Shown one piece after another: positions 34,120-45,480 of a DNA stretch of 64,000 bases; position 1 is the stretch's first letter; every line of letters starts with the position of its first letter. Under the pieces are notes generated by a model. It saw only the letters and a program-made list of their open reading frames with translations, did no database searches and was not told the origin of the DNA. Made by a program: the position numbers and the translations under genes. The DNA lies in the NCBI GenBank assembly GCA_029237695.1, contig CM055279.1, positions 7,202,685 through 7,266,684 of the forward strand. Reading direction: 5' to 3'. The DNA is from Conchocele bisecta (Eukaryota; Mollusca; Bivalvia; Lucinida; Thyasiridae).

Positions 34120-34590
34120 GCATTATGTTTTTCCCTTGTCCACACGTCCATCCACTTTACGGCATGTTATTTAGTGTCAATACCTAACGTTACATATATG
34201 ACACGTGTTCTTCTCTCCAGTATACATGTAACTATGTACTTGACGTTCAATGGCCTGACATATACTTGACATAGTTCATCTATATAGTAACACTCACTGT
34301 GACAGGTATATCTCTCAATATGAGTAAGCATATTTTCAAGTCCTTGCATCAGACAGTTAAACATGTATATACAAAGGATAACCCAATTTGTCACAACGAT
34401 ACTGCACAGATATACGCACAAACTGTATATTTTAAGGACATATAATAGTTTATGGGAGGATATTCTCATTTGTTTCAAAGTTAATTGTTACATATGTGTC
34501 TTATTTATGCATGAAATACTTGTGAAAATGCTCTTGTTAGTGTATACTATACGATGGCATGTATTTCCTATGGAGCCCCGGAGGGGACAC
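34120..34590. other. Spacer, AT-rich
   Basis: Nothing recognised; the end carries GGAGCCCCGGAGGGGACAC, the outer flank of the next family I array. Confidence 0.4.
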
Positions 34591-35070
34591 GGATTTTGTT
34601 TTATTAGTTCGTTCCCACGAAATAACAATTCGTTCCTCAATTTAACAATTCGTTCCTTCGAATTAACAATTCGTTCCCACGAAATGAAAATACGTTCCCT
34701 AGAATTAACAATTCGTTCCCATGATATAACAATTCAATCCCATGAATTAACAATTCGTTCCCATGATATAACAATTCATTCCCATGAATTAACAATTCGT
34801 TCCCATGATATAACAATTCATTCCCATGAATTAACAATTCGTTCCCATGATATAACAATTCATTCCCATGAATTAACAATTGTTCCCAATAATCAATTCA
34901 TTCCCATGAATTAATAATTCGTTCCCATGATATAACAATTCGTTCCCACGAATTAACAATTCGTTCCCGTGGGAACGAATTGTTATTTCGTGGGAACGAA
35001 TTGTTAAATTGAGGGAACGAATTGTTATTTCGTGGGACCGAATTAATAAAAGAAAATGCGGGACTCCGTA
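34591..35070. mobile_element. Family I 21-bp foldback array, copy 2
   Basis: Roughly 17 direct units (AACAATTCGTTCCCATGATA and AACAATTCATTCCCATGAAT alternating as a 42-bp pair) lead to CGTTCCCGTGGGAACG near 34970. Only about three inverted units follow. The arms are therefore very unequal, which indicates tandem expansion of one arm. Outer ends GGAGCCCCGGAGGGG and GCGGGACTCC are inverted. Confidence 0.88.
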
Positions 35071-35508
35071 ATTGCCAGTCTAGCCATGTTAAATATGTTC
35101 ATGTCAGCAGTTACTCTCACTTCCTGTAGCGTTTGACACTGACATCAAATACTACAAATAAGCGCTAATAGAATTTGGTACAAAATGTTCTGGATATATT
35201 TGTTTACACGATGCTAGCAATCATATTTCACCAATTCACAGCCGTATATTACGCTATCTCATATTCAATGCGCAGTATAGTATGCACTGGCAAGCAGATA
35301 GTCAGACATAATTTATACAACTAATTGAGACACGCCATGTGATTTTGTGTAATGCACCTAAGAACAAGTGCGACATCTCTAGAAATACTATATTTTCCGT
35401 CAATGATGTCGAAAGTTGACGAACTTTTCACAGTGGAATTCTATCCCGCATTTGTTATGAAATGTTCGTCATCTACAATAACCATATACAATGTATTATG
35501 AAAAGTAC
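35071..35508. repeat. Spacer with a decayed hairpin element
   Basis: 35380-35480 carries the GATGTCGAAAGTTGACGAA / GGAATTCTATCCCGCATTTG core of the family seen at 52174. The rest is featureless. Confidence 0.45.
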
Positions 35509-35686
35509 AGTGAAACTTCTCTAAACCAGACACCCTGTGATCTCCCCAGGGTGTCCGGCTTAGAGAGGTTTCCCTGTAAATCAAGCATTTGATCATTCCG
35601 AGCCATAGCTGTATGCTAAGAAACTCATCGAAAATAAGATCACATATTTTTTCTTGGTGTCCGGTTTAGAGAGGTTCCACTGTATG
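35509..35686. mobile_element. Family B (pogo-like) MITE
   Basis: CAGTGAAACTTCTCTAAACC follows TA, and the far end GTTTAGAGAGGTTCCACTG precedes TA. An inner hairpin is ACCCTGTGATCTCCCCAGGGT. Confidence 0.7.
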
Positions 35687-35699
35687 TTCATAATGAACT

Positions 35700-35942
35700 G
35701 GGGCCCGTTTCACTAAATTTCGTTCGACTAAAATGTTCGTAAGTGCACAATTATGATGATCTGTAAATTTCAGATTAACAATGTTTTCTTGTAAACAATT
35801 ATTGGATTTACATTTTTTGAGTATAGGCTGCATATGCAGCATATGCTCAATAAATGTAAATCCATGAATTGAAATTTTCAGACGATCCTAAATTTGCACT
35901 TACGAACATTTTAATCGTACGAAACTTAGTGAAACAGGCCCC
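35700..35942. mobile_element. Family A MITE, copy 4
   Basis: Ends CCCGTTTCACTAAATTTCGT and the inverted form, with the central GCTGCATATGCAGC palindrome. Confidence 0.85.
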
Positions 35943-35970
35943 TGGATCTCACATGTAATGATGAAACAAG

Positions 35971-36190
35971 TGTGTCTGTGACTGGAGAAATGGGGCTTAT
36001 GGGATTTGTGACCAGAGTAGATCCTGGTCAAATAGTACACTCTTATAGCATGTTAATAATATAATTGCTTGTTAGAAGCATGACAGGTGTTTCATTGATG
36101 GAATAGCGAACGGTGCACATCCTGATCAAACAGATCCAGATCTGCACTGGTCGTAACATTTATAAGTCCGCTTTCTCCAGACATAGCCAC
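35971..36190. mobile_element. Family C MITE, copy 2
   Basis: Starts TGTCTGTGACTGGAGAAATG and ends CTTTCTCCAGACATAGCCAC. It contains TTGTTAGAAGCATGACAGGT, also seen at 22175. Confidence 0.65.
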
Positions 36191-36308
36191 AAATATGAAA
36201 GAATACTTTAGTTATTGTTCTGAACTTATCCATGTATGCAGCGATTAGTACAATGCAATATGACAATATGGTATTGATACAATTCTTAAATTCATGAAGC
36301 AAATCAGT

Positions 36309-36750
36309 GAGGTGGTCGGGTGAACGCGATGGTGTAAATTAACGGTGGGGTTCCTCCTTAAATAGGAATCACGATGTGCCTGGTTTGGCCCTCAGGTACG
36401 TTTTTATATTTGGCTCTTTTGTTACCTGGGAGTTGAATTGGGTTATTGCACAATGTAAAAGTAGTAATATTATTACTGATCCTACTTTTAGATGGGGCCA
36501 AGTGATTCTGGTGTGGCGTGGACCTGGCATCAGATCAGGATTATGCTCATTTCAGGGCTGAATATATAGTATTTTTATTGTAAATATTCAGTTCTGATTT
36601 TGGGATTTTCACCCCATTTGTACATGTACTTGAACATGTACATGTACTTGTACAGGTAATATATGGGATTTAGTACTAAACCCGTTGACCCGGCCTTAAA
36701 TGATCTTAGCTGTTGATAGGCCGTTAAACCCCAACAAACAAACAAACATG
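36309..36750 (+). mobile_element. SINE-like element with CAAA-repeat tail
   Basis: The 3' end reads TTAGCTGTTGATAGGCCGTT then AAACCCCAACAAACAAACAAAC, an ending I associate with mollusc SINE families (from memory). The 5' end GAGGTGGTCGGGTGAACGCG with GGGGTTCC about 35 bases on could be a decayed tRNA-like head (A and B boxes). Neither the exact 5' end nor target duplications could be fixed. Open frames within it are not believed. Confidence 0.45.
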
Positions 36751-36770
36751 AAGCAAATCACTAGTGTTCA

Positions 36771-37010
36771 GGGACCCGTTTCACTAAACTTCGTACGATA
36801 AAAATGTTCGTACGAAGATTTATATGGATTTGCTTCCCACATTAACGTGTTTCTCTAATGCTACCATTTCGTACATACGCGTTCATGTCAATGATAGCAG
36901 CACATCCACGAAAGAATTTCAAAAATCGGCTGCCAGAAAAATTATATTGTGAATTTCAATTTTGCACTTACTAACTTCTTATTCGTACGAAGTTTAGTGA
37001 AACGGGCCCC
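36771..37010. mobile_element. Family A MITE, copy 5 (core variant)
   Basis: Same CACTAAACTTCGTACGA ends, but the interior lacks the GAGCATAGGCTGC palindrome. It instead has GTACATACGCGTTCATGTCA sequence. It abuts copy 6 with a single intervening base. Confidence 0.75.
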
Positions 37011-37011
37011 A

Positions 37012-37213
37012 GGGGGGCGTTTCACTAAACTTCGAAGACTAACATGTTCGTAAGTGCATATTTAGAATAGGCTGTAAATTTCAATTGATGAATTTACATT
37101 TATTGAGCATAGGCTGCATATGCAGCCTGTGCTCAATAAATGAAAATCAAATACATTGTTAATTTTGCACTTACGAACATTTTAGTCGTACGAAGTTTAA
37201 TGAAACGGCCCCC
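37012..37213. mobile_element. Family A MITE, copy 6 (inverted)
   Basis: A shorter copy in the opposite orientation to copy 1, with the central palindrome intact. It forms a tandem pair with copy 5. Confidence 0.82.
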
Positions 37214-37517
37214 AGATTATCAACGTCTTTGAACCCAGGCTCAGTCAATCAAGTTGCTTGATTTCAAGCACAATATTCAAGTATTTTGAATATTGGCAAT
37301 ATTAGTGGCAATGTACTGTACAAATGTAATTGAACTACATTGTCCAATTATCAGTATGATTGTGTTGATAATTATGTGTATCTGAATATAACACATTCTC
37401 CTTAGAATTTGATAACATAAACGGGTGCATTTGGCTAATGTCATGTGTAGGTCATATGATAATAATTCGATAAACCACGTATTGAATACTTGACACTTTA
37501 TTTGACATGCAGCCTAC
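37214..37517. other. Spacer, AT-rich
   Basis: A small hairpin CAATATTCAAGTATTTTGAATATTG occurs near 37270-37297. Nothing else. Confidence 0.4.
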
Positions 37518-37707
37518 CTTTAAAGGGCATATCAAGATTGTTTACAAAATTATAAAAAATATGTTTTCATCATGGCCCGGTGTAAAGTGGTTTATTTGAA
37601 GATATATGCCGATTCTAGGACCGCTGGGTTGTTTCTATTTCCACCGATATCTGTACATACATATCAGATTTTGTTTAACAAAAATAAATCCTGATATGCC
37701 CCTTTAA
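37518..37707. mobile_element. 190-bp MITE
   Basis: TTTAAAGGGCATATCAAGAT and its inverted partner TCCTGATATGCCCCTTTAA form the ends. Non-coding. No second copy was seen in the window. Confidence 0.7.
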
Positions 37708-37899
37708 TACGCTATTCATCCGATAACTCGCTATACATTGATCGAATACACGTTGACTGATAACAAATTGTCGTATCCTGAATTTTGATAGATACCCATT
37801 GCCGGGTAACAAAGGTTTATTTTCTCAGACGAGGCATAGGTCGAACGGCGTCACATGACGTTACCAGATGACAAATGTTAAGGAATAACGCGATAGGCT
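37708..37899. other. Short spacer
   Basis: Nothing recognised. Confidence 0.4.
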
Positions 37900-38068
37900 G
37901 TTGCGTTTACTGAGGTGAATAACACATTTGATATGTTTAAAGTTTCCGAAGGGTCCCTCCGAGAGCACAATACATTTGATTTCTTTAAAATTTGCGAGGA
38001 GTCCTTCCGAAGGACTCCTCGCAAACTTTAAACATATAAAATATATTCCTCACCCCAGTAAACGCAAC
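37900..38068. repeat. Foldback element
   Basis: TTGCGTTTACTGAGGTGAAT and ATTCCTCACCCCAGTAAACGCAA bracket an inner hairpin, GCGAGGAGTCCTTCCGAAGG and its complement. The two levels of inverted repeat are nested. Confidence 0.75.
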
Positions 38069-38433
38069 GGCACGTGGTGTTAGTACTTATATTTATAGTG
38101 CATTTTCTGATAGTTTAAAAACTGTAAATAACCAAATACGGCGTTAAAATTAACAATTATCTTGTTTGACGTCATTTTGTCGCAATTCCTGGAACAGCTA
38201 TGTTGCGAACTTTAACCAATCAACAACATCGCGCGACGTCACGTGTGTCTAATGTATTGCATTGGGATGTAAACGTAATACGTCGAATGGGCGTTTGCAT
38301 TATGAATTTATAGAAGGTGTAAATATTATGACATTAGTATTACAGTAATGAAGCGATGTAAATAAATCCGTGTTACCCATATTCTGTTCACCCATCAGCT
38401 ATCATAAAACGTTACCTGATAAATAGAATACCA
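38069..38433. other. Spacer
   Basis: Nothing recognised. Confidence 0.4.
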
Positions 38434-38526
38434 TGCTAGTGTATTTTGATATCACGTTATCAGGCTCGGCTCTGAAACGGCGTTTCAAAGCCTTGCCTGA
38501 TAAACATGATATCAAAAGTCACTAGA
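38434..38526. repeat. Palindromic repeat
   Basis: CTAGTGTATTTTGATATCAC...GCCTGATAAACATGATATCA, looped at CTGAAACGGCGTTTCA. Related words occur at 25640-25740 and 27290-27340. Confidence 0.65.
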
Positions 38527-38528
38527 CT

Positions 38529-39000
38529 AATGTCTGTTTCACGAAACCTGCATAAATATTACGACCATATAAACAATGCAAAAACTATATTTTTTTCGAT
38601 AATATTCAATCATAGCAAAATTTTAGAATGAACCTTCTTTTTATTTCGTGAAATTTGGTCAATTTTTTATTTTATTACGAAATATTGATTTGTCTATGGG
38701 AATTTAACGAAACATTTGGAAATTATCTAACTAAGAAAACAAAAGTTAAATTTTGAAAATCGGTCCACTATTTCTGAAATTAGAAAAATGTCCCTATGTT
38801 AAATCCCCATAGACATCTTCACTCTATGGGGATTTAACATGGGGAAAATTTTTTTTCACAATAAAATCAATTTTGGACCAAATTTATTTCATGAAATAGA
38901 AAGAAGAACATTTTGATAATATTTAATAGTATAAAAAAAAAAGTTTTTGCATTGTTTATATGGCCATACAAATTGGGCAGCTTTCGTGAAACAGACAGTA
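38529..39000. mobile_element. Family F TIR element, copy 1
   Basis: Terminal inverted repeats of about 55 bp start TGTCTGTTTCACGAAACCTG and contain ATATAAACAATGCAAAAAC. The interior has TATGGGAATTTAACATGGGG-type inverted blocks. No transposase. Confidence 0.82.
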
Positions 39001-39159
39001 GCATTCACTAGTACGTGTAAATATACAAATGAGGTCACCTGATTGTGAGATATACATGTAAACGTAATGCAACTCTTATCACGTTTTACGATTTCGTATG
39101 CGAGGTTATATCTGCCGAAACCCAAATCAATAGAGCCAAATACAATCAATTAAGAGATA

Positions 39160-39500
39160 GCTTTAAAGGTACATGCCCACTCAATAGGCACAACTGTTCT
39201 TTATATCCGAGACATCATCTGAACATTAATAAATGTATTTATTCTCTGTATTTAATTGTTGATGCTCTTAATTAATCTGTCGTAAATATTATTTTTTCGG
39301 GTGACACATTTAATTAGTATAAATAATTAAAAAATATCATACCTCATTTGCGTATGAAAATAGCCTGATACCACCGCGCGTCACTATCAGTAAAATAAAT
39401 ATTACTAAATGATTTTATCTGTATAGCGGGCAATCGTAACTTTTTGAACTGGTGTAATAGTGACACATTTATACACTAATCTAACTAAAACGAACAGCAT
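39160..39500. repeat. Family H element, partial copy
   Basis: It opens AAAGGTACATGCCCACTCAA, then has TAATTAGTATAAATAATTAAAA and CTATCAGTAAAATAAATATTA, shared with 27.5-28.3 kb (inverted) and 45.7-46.2 kb. Confidence 0.65.
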
Positions 39501-39801
39501 ATAAATGTATATTGAAGTTCTTAGGTATTTATGCGAGCATTATCGCAATTAAATATAGCTCTTGATTTTATGTTTTGAGTCGATTTAAAGCTGGCTCAAC
39601 ATCCTTTAATGCCGGCATTAATGAAGTTTTTGGATTTGTCACTAGGTCAGAATATCATTTCGACCTCCCGTCAAATATATTCAACCACTCTATGCAACGA
39701 ATGTATCAAAATTAGTAATTTGTCTTGGTCTGGTCAGACCACTGTTTGGTTTACTACCATTTCATGTAAGTGTGCTGGTGATCCGGGTACACACCGGTCC
39801 A
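39501..39801. other. Spacer
   Basis: Nothing recognised. Confidence 0.4.
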
Positions 39802-40043
39802 GGGGCTGGTTACACTAAACTTCGTACGACTAAAATGTTCGTAAATGCAAATTTAGGATCGTCTGTAAATTTTAATTCATGGATTTACATTCATTGAGCA
39901 TAGGCTGCATATGCAGCCTATGCTCAATGAATGTAAATCTAATAATAGTTCACAAGAAAAGATTGTTAATGCGGAATTTACAGACTATCATAATTTTGCA
40001 CTTACGAACATTTTAGTCGTACGAAGTTTAGTGAAACGCCCCC
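39802..40043. mobile_element. Family A MITE, copy 7 (inverted)
   Basis: Inverted relative to copies 1-4. The central GCATAGGCTGCATATGCAGC palindrome is perfect. Confidence 0.85.
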
Positions 40044-40162
40044 TGTTGTACACTGTGCTGTTTTAGAACTACCCCGTCATTCAGTTTGCGGCGCAGAACA
40101 TACTCAGAGTCAGCTCCAATTGAGTCTTCACGAAAACTCTTACCTAATTTAGTGCATGAGAC

Positions 40163-40373
40163 GTGGCTGTGACTGGATAAATGGGGCTTATTGTTGTCCG
40201 CATCCGCACAGTCTAATCAGGATATGCACTGGTCTTTATTTCATCGATGAATCATCCAGCTTCTAACAAGCAATATAGATAGTTAGTTGTCACGCTACAT
40301 GAGTGTGTTATTTGATCGGGAGCTACACTGATCACACATACTATAAGCCCCATTTCTGCAGTCGCATCCACAC
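40163..40373. mobile_element. Family C MITE, copy 3 (inverted)
   Basis: GTGGCTGTGACTGGATAAAT and TTTCTGCAGTCGCATCCAC end it. The inner block CCAGCTTCTAACAAGCAATA is the complement of that in copy 2. Confidence 0.65.
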
Positions 40374-41189
40374 ATAGTGTGTGTATTAACAAGTCACGGT
40401 GCACTATTAGACTAAGTGTAATACATATGCGAAATAGCTCGCTACAGAACGCATGTTAGGTTATCAGTACACATTCAATGATTCAATGTATGAGGTTATG
40501 TTTATGCAACAATTGTGATGATTTACAGGCACATTGACGAATCATAAGAAATTCGGCTTAGTCTCGTTTCTTATGAAATAACTAAACCCATTAAGGTAGT
40601 AGGTCATTGATAGATACACTTGACTTCAATGATACTTACTTCATAAGAGTGATGTGATATATGAATATAACATATTGGAATATTGTCTTACTGTATACTA
40701 TATGGTACATTGAGTTGCCATCTCCGCCATATTTGTATGTACAAGCCATCGTACAGTTTCACCGCTTCGTGCGTTTGACACACACAGCAAATACTATGAC
40801 AATAAAACAAATAAGATTTGGTGCAATACATAATAGACAGATATTACCACGGCAAGCTATACATATTATGTCAGCAAACTATACAAAAGACGAGATATCT
40901 GAGCATTTCTCCCATCAATCTCAAAATAAATTTTGATTTGTAAACTTTTCAATCTGATCCACAGCCTATGTTAGTGTACACGTTACCCATAGGGAACGCC
41001 ATATTTACTCGCATAGTAAGTGAGTAGACACCAGGGACAATACACTGAGGTAACTGCTTACATGTCGCTGGTTTTGATAGCTATTAACATAGTACAGTAG
41101 GTGGTATATATGGTATGTGTTGTGTGGTTTGCCAGGTACAAGTGATACACTGTGCGATTTTCTGTTTATGATGATATTTATAATCGTGG
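40374..41189. other. Spacer, nothing recognised
   Basis: Short chance ORFs only. A hairpin AAGAAATTCGGC...GTTTCTTATG lies near 40547-40580. Confidence 0.4.
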
Positions 41190-41480
41190 TTCATGTTGTT
41201 AACAACACAGGCACAAACATGTCGAGAGAAGTGACATATTTTACAGTTGTATGTACTATAACTGATAGGAGTCCGTTCTCCTGGTGTTTCTACATGTGAT
41301 TAGCTACATTATATCATATGTTCTACTTCACATTTTGAGTTCTTTGTCAAACGGCAGAACAGATGAAACTGGCTGATGGCTGAAACACACAAAGATGGCC
41401 GACGTGGCCTCTCCATTTGCCGTATAGGATACAGTAATGAGGCAGTATTCACATATATATTATAGACATATTCTATCACA
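41190..41480. repeat. Dispersed repeat shared with 10800-11092
   Basis: Same word order as the 10.8-kb copy. It lies just beyond the 3' end of the MFS gene and may form part of its 3' UTR region. Confidence 0.4.
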
Positions 41481-41574
41481 TTTACGAAGCAATTATCTTT
41501 GAATTAAACGATGATCAGGTATAGAACGGGTCCTTAAATATACATCGTAATAAATGATCAGTCATGCAAGATCC

Positions 41575-42593
41575 TCAATTTATCACACTCTTCTGTTTAT
41601 CCTCAAATTTAGCCCGCTTGTACTTCAACATTTCAGACTCGAGTATGACTGCATTGAAAAAGCACGAGCAAAAACTCAGCACTGCGAGCATGGCGAAACT
41701 CCATCGATAACAATGAATCCCATAACAGACAGTTCGCCCTTCATAGCGGATGCTCGAGTCGTATATCTGACCGAATGACCACTGCATAAACAGGCCCCCT
41801 AGAGCGTTCCCAAACATAATCGTCCCCCAGTTCCGACCGAAGAATTTCGTTCCGTAAAACTCGCTAAGCATTGTGGGAGTTAGACACCAGAGGGCGCCGT
41901 TCGGCATGCCGATTCCAATTAACGCGAGAACGAGAACTCCCGTGTGATTTGATGAGAATATGCATATTGTCATGACAATGGTTTGGAATATGTTAAACGC
42001 AAACAGAACACCGATTCGCGGAACTTTGTGGACTATCATATCAGACACAAAACCAGCTATGAACTTAGAAATGACGCCGAAAATTGGATTCAACGTTGTA
42101 AACAACGTGCTGTATGATTCAAGTTCATACGACTTTAAATATGTAGAAATGTTGGTTTGGAACGTAAGCTGTAGCCCTGCACAAAATATATACCCCCAAA
42201 ACAGGAACTGGAAATTCAACCGTTTCACGAGTTTCCAGCCTGTAATATCTTCACCAGACTGTATCAGCGTCTTCTTCGGCACCTCCACTTCCAGTTCGTC
42301 ATATCCGGTGTCCGATTCTGGGTTGTATGGATTGTTCTTCAGCAGAAATACACCGAGTAGTCCGATTGCTGCAAACGTTATGGCGGTCATCAAATAAAAT
42401 CCTCTTAAGTTTTGGTTTTGTTCGTCCGTTTCGTGTCCGTTTTTAAAGACGACGCCGTATATGAGTGCGATGAGAGCGGGACCGCCGCTGAACGAAGCGT
42501 CAAGGAGACCCACGATTTTGCCTCGATGTCTCGGTGCAAAGTTGTTGATGTTCGTAGTTAGAGCCGCCATGTACATAAATACGGCGCCTAATC
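41575..42593 (-). CDS. Nodulin-like (NFD4-like) MFS transporter, exon 3 (C-terminal 338 residues)
   Basis: This exon encodes most of a major facilitator superfamily membrane transporter. It begins at acceptor TTTTTATAG with GLGAVFMYMAALTTNINNFA, then HRGKIVGLLDASFSGGPALI, a TM-rich N-half, a hydrophilic loop (NPESDTGYDELEVEVPKKT), and a C-terminal six-helix half. That half contains NPIFGVISKFIAGFVSDM and FYGTKFFGRNWGTIMFGNAL. The stop is TGA at 41575-41577, after a short basic cytosolic tail. The order matches nodulin-like/NFD4-type MFS proteins. The open frame extends upstream to 42717, but that part lacks family resemblance. The 42593 acceptor joins exon 2 in phase 1 as LIA-G-LGAVF. The substrate cannot be told. 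Confidence 0.92.
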
Positions 42594-42827
42594 CTATAAA
42601 AATACGGTGATATAGTATTGTTATTATTGTGATTCCACACAATTGCATGTAACATTGTGTCATATTGTCCGCTGAAACTTTATCTGTTTTCACCCGCGGC
42701 GCTCCAAAAGCTGACACATAATTATATATATAGTATGTTCTTTATTCTATATCTTTCTCAAAAACATACTAGATATACTGTATTATATATGTTTCTCAAG
42801 AACATACTAGATATACTATAGGAATGA

Positions 42828-43172
42828 ATGGCCTTTTTGTGGAATGTATCGGGGTATAAACTTGGAGAGTCGCGGGAATACTGGACGAAGGCCGGAAGGC
42901 CTCGTCCAGTATTCCCGAGACTTTTCCAAGTTTATATCCCCGATAAATTCCAAAAAAATGCCATTAATTCCTTATAATTCCAGCATTTGAAATAAATTCA
43001 TCAATAAAATGTGTTTATTTTCCGTTTTCTTAAGGATTATTTTAACTGCGCCTCACGGTTACGGAAAGTAGTTCGGCGTGGGAGTTTACTGGGATATAAA
43101 TGTTGGACAGAGACTTGCTACGGGCCAATCAAATGTTAGGGAATTGTGTAAATATTTTTGTGCTGGAATTAT
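42828..43172. mobile_element. Family E hairpin-plus-tail element, copy 4
   Basis: It lies in intron 2 of the MFS gene. The hairpin centre is GGCCGGAAGGCC and the tail ends TGCTGGAATTATA. Confidence 0.85.
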
Positions 43173-43352
43173 AATTATGTGTAAAATAATTATAAATTCG
43201 ATATGACGAAATATTTTATTGTGATTCTGCAGTCAAAATGGCGTCTGAATCTATATATTCACTGTTGGTTGTGCCTCGTGTGAATATGGATTCAGACGGG
43301 CAATGCGACACTTTGTTACTGTGTAAAATAACGATTATATGTTGTGTCATAC

Positions 43353-43751
43353 AGTATCAAGGTGTATGATCACGTGGTACTAACAACAACAACAAGTACT
43401 GAAACTTCCAGAATCCATCCGATTGAAAGTACGTATTCTTGTATATTATCCTTATTACGTAACGGATTATGATGAAATATGGCGCATCAAACGCGTCTTG
43501 TTAAGCTGCATTTGGTGGTCTCTGTAATTTCGCCCAAACTTCTGTCGTTTTTGCGAAGAATCGATTCTTTGAAAAAACGACATAAGTCTGTGCCAAACTA
43601 CATGGACCACCAAATGCATCTCATGAAGACACGTTTGCTGTGCCATATTTCATCAAAATCCGTTGCATATTAAGGAAATATCAAATAATACATACTTTGG
43701 AGTGGGCGACGTTGTTGTTGTTGTAACTACGTGATCATGCACCTTGAGTAT
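43353..43751. mobile_element. 400-bp inverted-repeat element
   Basis: GTATCAAGGTGTATGATCAC at the left and GTGATCATGCACCTTGAGTA at the right, each next to an (AAC/GTT)n stretch. Further inside, GCATTTGGTGGTC and GACCACCAAATGC are paired. Non-coding. Confidence 0.78.
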
Positions 43752-44544
43752 ATAACCCGCTAATATTGAAATGAAAGAACTGCTATGAAGGTTCTCAAAC
43801 ACTACGTTTAACCAAATGATAAAAGTGTGACAACAATTTAATTTAAATCACCAATTTGCAAAAACAAGACAAATCCATTGGTTGTCTTTGCTTCGTTTAA
43901 ACAAATGCATGCCATGGTGATACTTGAAGTATATAATTGGTTTTATTGTTATCTAAATGGATCATTTAGTGTGGCCAATTTGCTAAGCTCTCATTGGAAT
44001 AACTTACATGTACATGGTGGCAATTATAAGCCAAAATTACATTATCTGGCGGCCATCTTGAATATCTTACATTTCCTCATACATAAAATGTCTTATCCAC
44101 CGGAATTATATTACATGTGGAAAAACTCATCATCAAGCAATAAACATATGTATCAAAACGATTAACCTGTAATATATGGCTAACATGTACTTATAAAAAT
44201 AATCATTAAGAATTGGCGGCCATCTTGGGCACCATCTCGTTTCCCTACCTGCATAGCTGATTGAATTTTCTTTTGTTATTTATAAAGCACACTGTGTGAC
44301 ACACATTTTGGTATAGATTGGTACATGTCATTCATTTAATTGTCAACAAAATAAACATAATTAAGCAATGATATCCTCCATTTTGTCTGTACCATTTTCA
44401 CCTTTTGACCTTGACCTCGATCCCAAGGTTGAACAAATGAAAATAAATTATTTTCGAAGTCATAGTATATGCGGTCTAGTAGACACCAGGTACCTAATAT
44501 TTTAGAATATCAAATATACTACAACACCATTAGTTGCTATATAG
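43752..44544. other. Intron sequence, AT-rich
   Basis: GGCGGCCATCTTG motifs occur at about 44050 and 44215, and again near 44765-44800, with a nearby TTGACCTTGACCTCGAT. These suggest an old dispersed repeat of unknown class. Confidence 0.4.
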
Positions 44545-44725
44545 AGAATAGTAGGTTAGTGCCGTGAATGGGAAAAAATATCTGGCCGCGCCAGATATTT
44601 TTTCCATTCACGGCACTAACCTACTATTCTATTTATCCCGTCAACACCTACTGATGGCTTTAAAATGCAAACAAATAATCCCAGCCACCACATATATTCA
44701 TACGCAGTGATTAGGTCGTATTTAC
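44545..44725. mobile_element. Family J element, copy 2 (inverted order, short hairpin)
   Basis: AGAATAGTAGGTTAGTGCCG folds back at CTGGCCGCGCCAG and is followed by TTTATCCCGTCAACAC and part of the tail. The hairpin loop is much shorter than in copies 1 and 3. Confidence 0.8.
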
Positions 44726-45149
44726 AGGATATCAAAAATACATACTATCTTAGTGTTAGAAAATGGCGACCCTCTTGGCGGCGATCTTGGACGCCATCTT
44801 GGATTACACAAAATGCCACCATTTATACCAATTTATGCCGGCCGGGAGATAAACTTCAGACAAAAACGAACATGTTTGGTATATAACATACATAGCTTGG
44901 GATGTTTTTTGTATGGATATCGCCAAAGAAATACCCTGCGATTTATCTACTATTAACTCGATGAGTGTCGGTCAGTGACGTGTGTTTGGAAATTGTGTCA
45001 AGTTACCAAAACGGGATTTACTCGGGAAGTGCCAATTTCTTCAAGTATTTGTCTAACTGATATTGATATGACGGCTACCATTGATATACTATTCTATACT
45101 TTGTATACTCATATGAAGATATATGAAATATATATGCATACTTGTACCA
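44726..45149. other. Intron sequence
   Basis: It contains ATGGCGACCCTCTTGGCGGC-type motifs near 44765. Nothing coding was recognised. Confidence 0.4.
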
Positions 45150-45223
45150 CTGTGAAACCTCTCCAAACTGGACACCCTAGGGTCGTCCCAGAGTGTCCAG
45201 TTTGGAGAGATTTCACTATACAT
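45150..45223. mobile_element. Family B (pogo-like) minimal hairpin
   Basis: CACTGTGAAACCTCTCCAAA and TTTGGAGAGATTTCACTAT flank CCCTAGGGTCGTCCCAGAG. Here the element has shrunk to almost nothing but its ends. Confidence 0.65.
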
Positions 45224-45243
45224 GTACTTTTTCACACGCAGGC

Positions 45244-45480
45244 TTAACTCGTTGAACACGAAAGCCCGCTATAGCGGTTTATGCAAACAGTGCAGATCCA
45301 GATGAGCCGGCTCGTAACGAGCCGTCTCATCAGGACCTGCACTGTTCGAAAGTAATTTTCATATTTTTGATAACAAAAATACTCCCTTTTCATAGTGTGA
45401 AACTCATTTTGTGACGATTGGATCAGTCCGGAAATTAACATATAAACATCCATTCCAGTTAATGGTGAAATGGTTAAATG
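45244..45480. repeat. Family L element, inverted copy
   Basis: It carries GATGAGCCGGCTCGTAACGA / GCCGTCTCATC, a strong hairpin flanked by GTGCAGATCC and GGACCTGCAC. It matches the complement of 33816-34075; a third relative is at 47882-48080. Confidence 0.7.

Noticed and set aside
31688..34914. Repeat-peptide ORFs (IRSHELTIRSHDI, GNELLIRGNELL) and a possible CRISPR-like array
   Set aside because: The 21-bp unit keeps frames open by chance. The units lack unique spacers and flip orientation at the centre, so this is a foldback minisatellite, not a CRISPR array.
41117..41299. Possible transmembrane exon (FLFMMIFIIVVHVV) for the Ig-mucin-LDLa gene
   Set aside because: No splice sites in the right phase were found, and part of it lies in a dispersed repeat shared with 10.8 kb.
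42594..42717. N-terminal extension of the transporter exon 3
   Set aside because: The sequence does not resemble the family, and the inner acceptor gives a perfect family-like junction.
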